This document shows, one piece after another, positions 5,383 to 5,780 of a stretch of 5,780 nt of DNA. Position 1 is the stretch's first letter; the number at the start of each line of letters is the position of its first letter. Source of the DNA: Euryarchaeota archaeon UBA226 (GTDB lineage Archaea; Thermoplasmatota; Poseidoniia; Poseidoniales; Poseidoniaceae); assembly GCA_002505935.1 (NCBI GenBank), contig DAWL01000172.1, forward strand, positions 1 to 5,780. Reading direction: 5' to 3'. The notes under the pieces are model-generated. The model saw nothing but the letters and a program-made list of their open reading frames with translations. It was not told where the DNA came from and did no database searches. The translations under genes were made by a program, and so were the position numbers.

Positions 5383-5780
5383 ATGGGTATGGCGATTTCC
5401 TCTGTGCAGAACAAGGCTGCAGTCGATGCTGCAGTTGACGCCATAATGGATAGATTCGGAGGCACTGGAATCGAGGCCAGCAATGTCGAGCGCAACTCGG
5501 GTAAACATGCTTCTTTCGTACGCGTAGTTTCTACTACTCGCCACTGGTTGGGGCTTGCAAAATTCCTCCGATTCGATCTAGGGGTCAATCACTGTTCGAT
5601 GATTACCGGCACCCATTTCCCAGAGGGTTCTGATGAGCGCGGCTGGGAATTGGCTTACCACTTCATGCGAATGCCGGTGAAAGACCAGCCGGTCAACACA
5701 TGTACCGAGCACGATGCTACGACTCTCAGTGGATTGGATATCCCATTGGAAGTAGAGGTTCTGATTCCTTTGCCAAAGAA
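5383..5780 (+). CDS. nuoC: NADH-quinone oxidoreductase-like complex, subunit C (NuoC, 30-kDa type; 3' partial)
   Basis: NuoC is a peripheral-arm subunit that packs against NuoD near the quinone site. The frame is open from ATG 5383 to the window end: 132 codons plus two bases, no stop. The visible part fits the N-terminal half of the 30-kDa family. A helix with T-T-R-H-W (from residue 51) leads to L-R-F-D-L-G and a strand ending in T-G-T-H-F-P, the place of the usual T-G-V-D-Y/F. W-E-L-A-Y-H-F follows (Y92), then a strand of the I-P-L-E-V-E-V type. About 20 residues between Y-H-F-M and that strand seem longer and more polar than usual. The family's diagnostic ERE-x-x-D-x-[FY]-G motif lies beyond the edge, so it cannot be checked, nor can a fusion to NuoD. 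Position directly after nuoB (2-bp gap) makes the assignment strong despite modest similarity. Confidence 0.85.
   Translation, partial: MGMAISSVQNKAAVDAAVDAIMDRFGGTGIEASNVERNSGKHASFVRVVSTTRHWLGLAKFLRFDLGVNHCSMITGTHFPEGSDERGWELAYHFMRMPVKDQPVNTCTEHDATTLSGLDIPLEVEVLIPLPK

Overview
The window looks like a piece of a euryarchaeal genome. The best fit is the Thermoplasmatota / marine group II (Ca. Poseidoniales) type, but this is an inference without any database search. It rests on four signs: a C-terminal tail of the archaeal PGF-CTERM type on a large surface protein, GTG starts preceded by Shine-Dalgarno sequences of the GAGGTGA type, moderate base composition, and a complex I subunit run beginning A-B-C. 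All genes lie on the + strand and coding density is high. The only gaps longer than a few bases are 71-86 bp (depending on the start chosen) and 100 bp.

Left part (1-4211): two consecutive genes for large secreted or surface proteins built from tandem beta-sandwich (CARDB/NEW3-like) modules, recognisable by a recurring N-x-G-[ND/S] turn. The first gene enters from the left edge. It encodes the end of an ectodomain, one membrane helix and a cytoplasmic tail ending in a compact eight-cysteine, two-histidine cluster that resembles a RING-like or treble-clef zinc domain. The second gene is complete (about 989 residues), with a signal peptide, seven module-type repeats, two possible calcium loops, ten cysteines that could all pair, and a PGF-CTERM-like tail. 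The two proteins share ectodomain style but differ in how they are anchored. Short perfect hairpins follow both genes.

Right part (4312-5780): the start of an operon for the membrane-bound NADH:quinone-oxidoreductase-like complex (complex I family): nuoA, nuoB and the first 132 codons of nuoC, which runs off the right edge. The genes are separated by 10 and 2 bp, with good Shine-Dalgarno sequences. NuoB keeps all four cysteine ligands of cluster N2. NuoA has two departures from the usual pattern: a longer TM1-TM2 loop, and alanine at the position of the usual glutamate in the FDVE motif.

The surface-protein genes and the respiratory operon look like separate transcription units, divided by the 8-bp all-GC hairpin at 4220-4238. 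I see no RNA genes, CRISPR arrays, insertion sequences or attachment sites. No wholly new system is evident. The most unusual element is the zinc-finger-like cytoplasmic tail on a surface protein.
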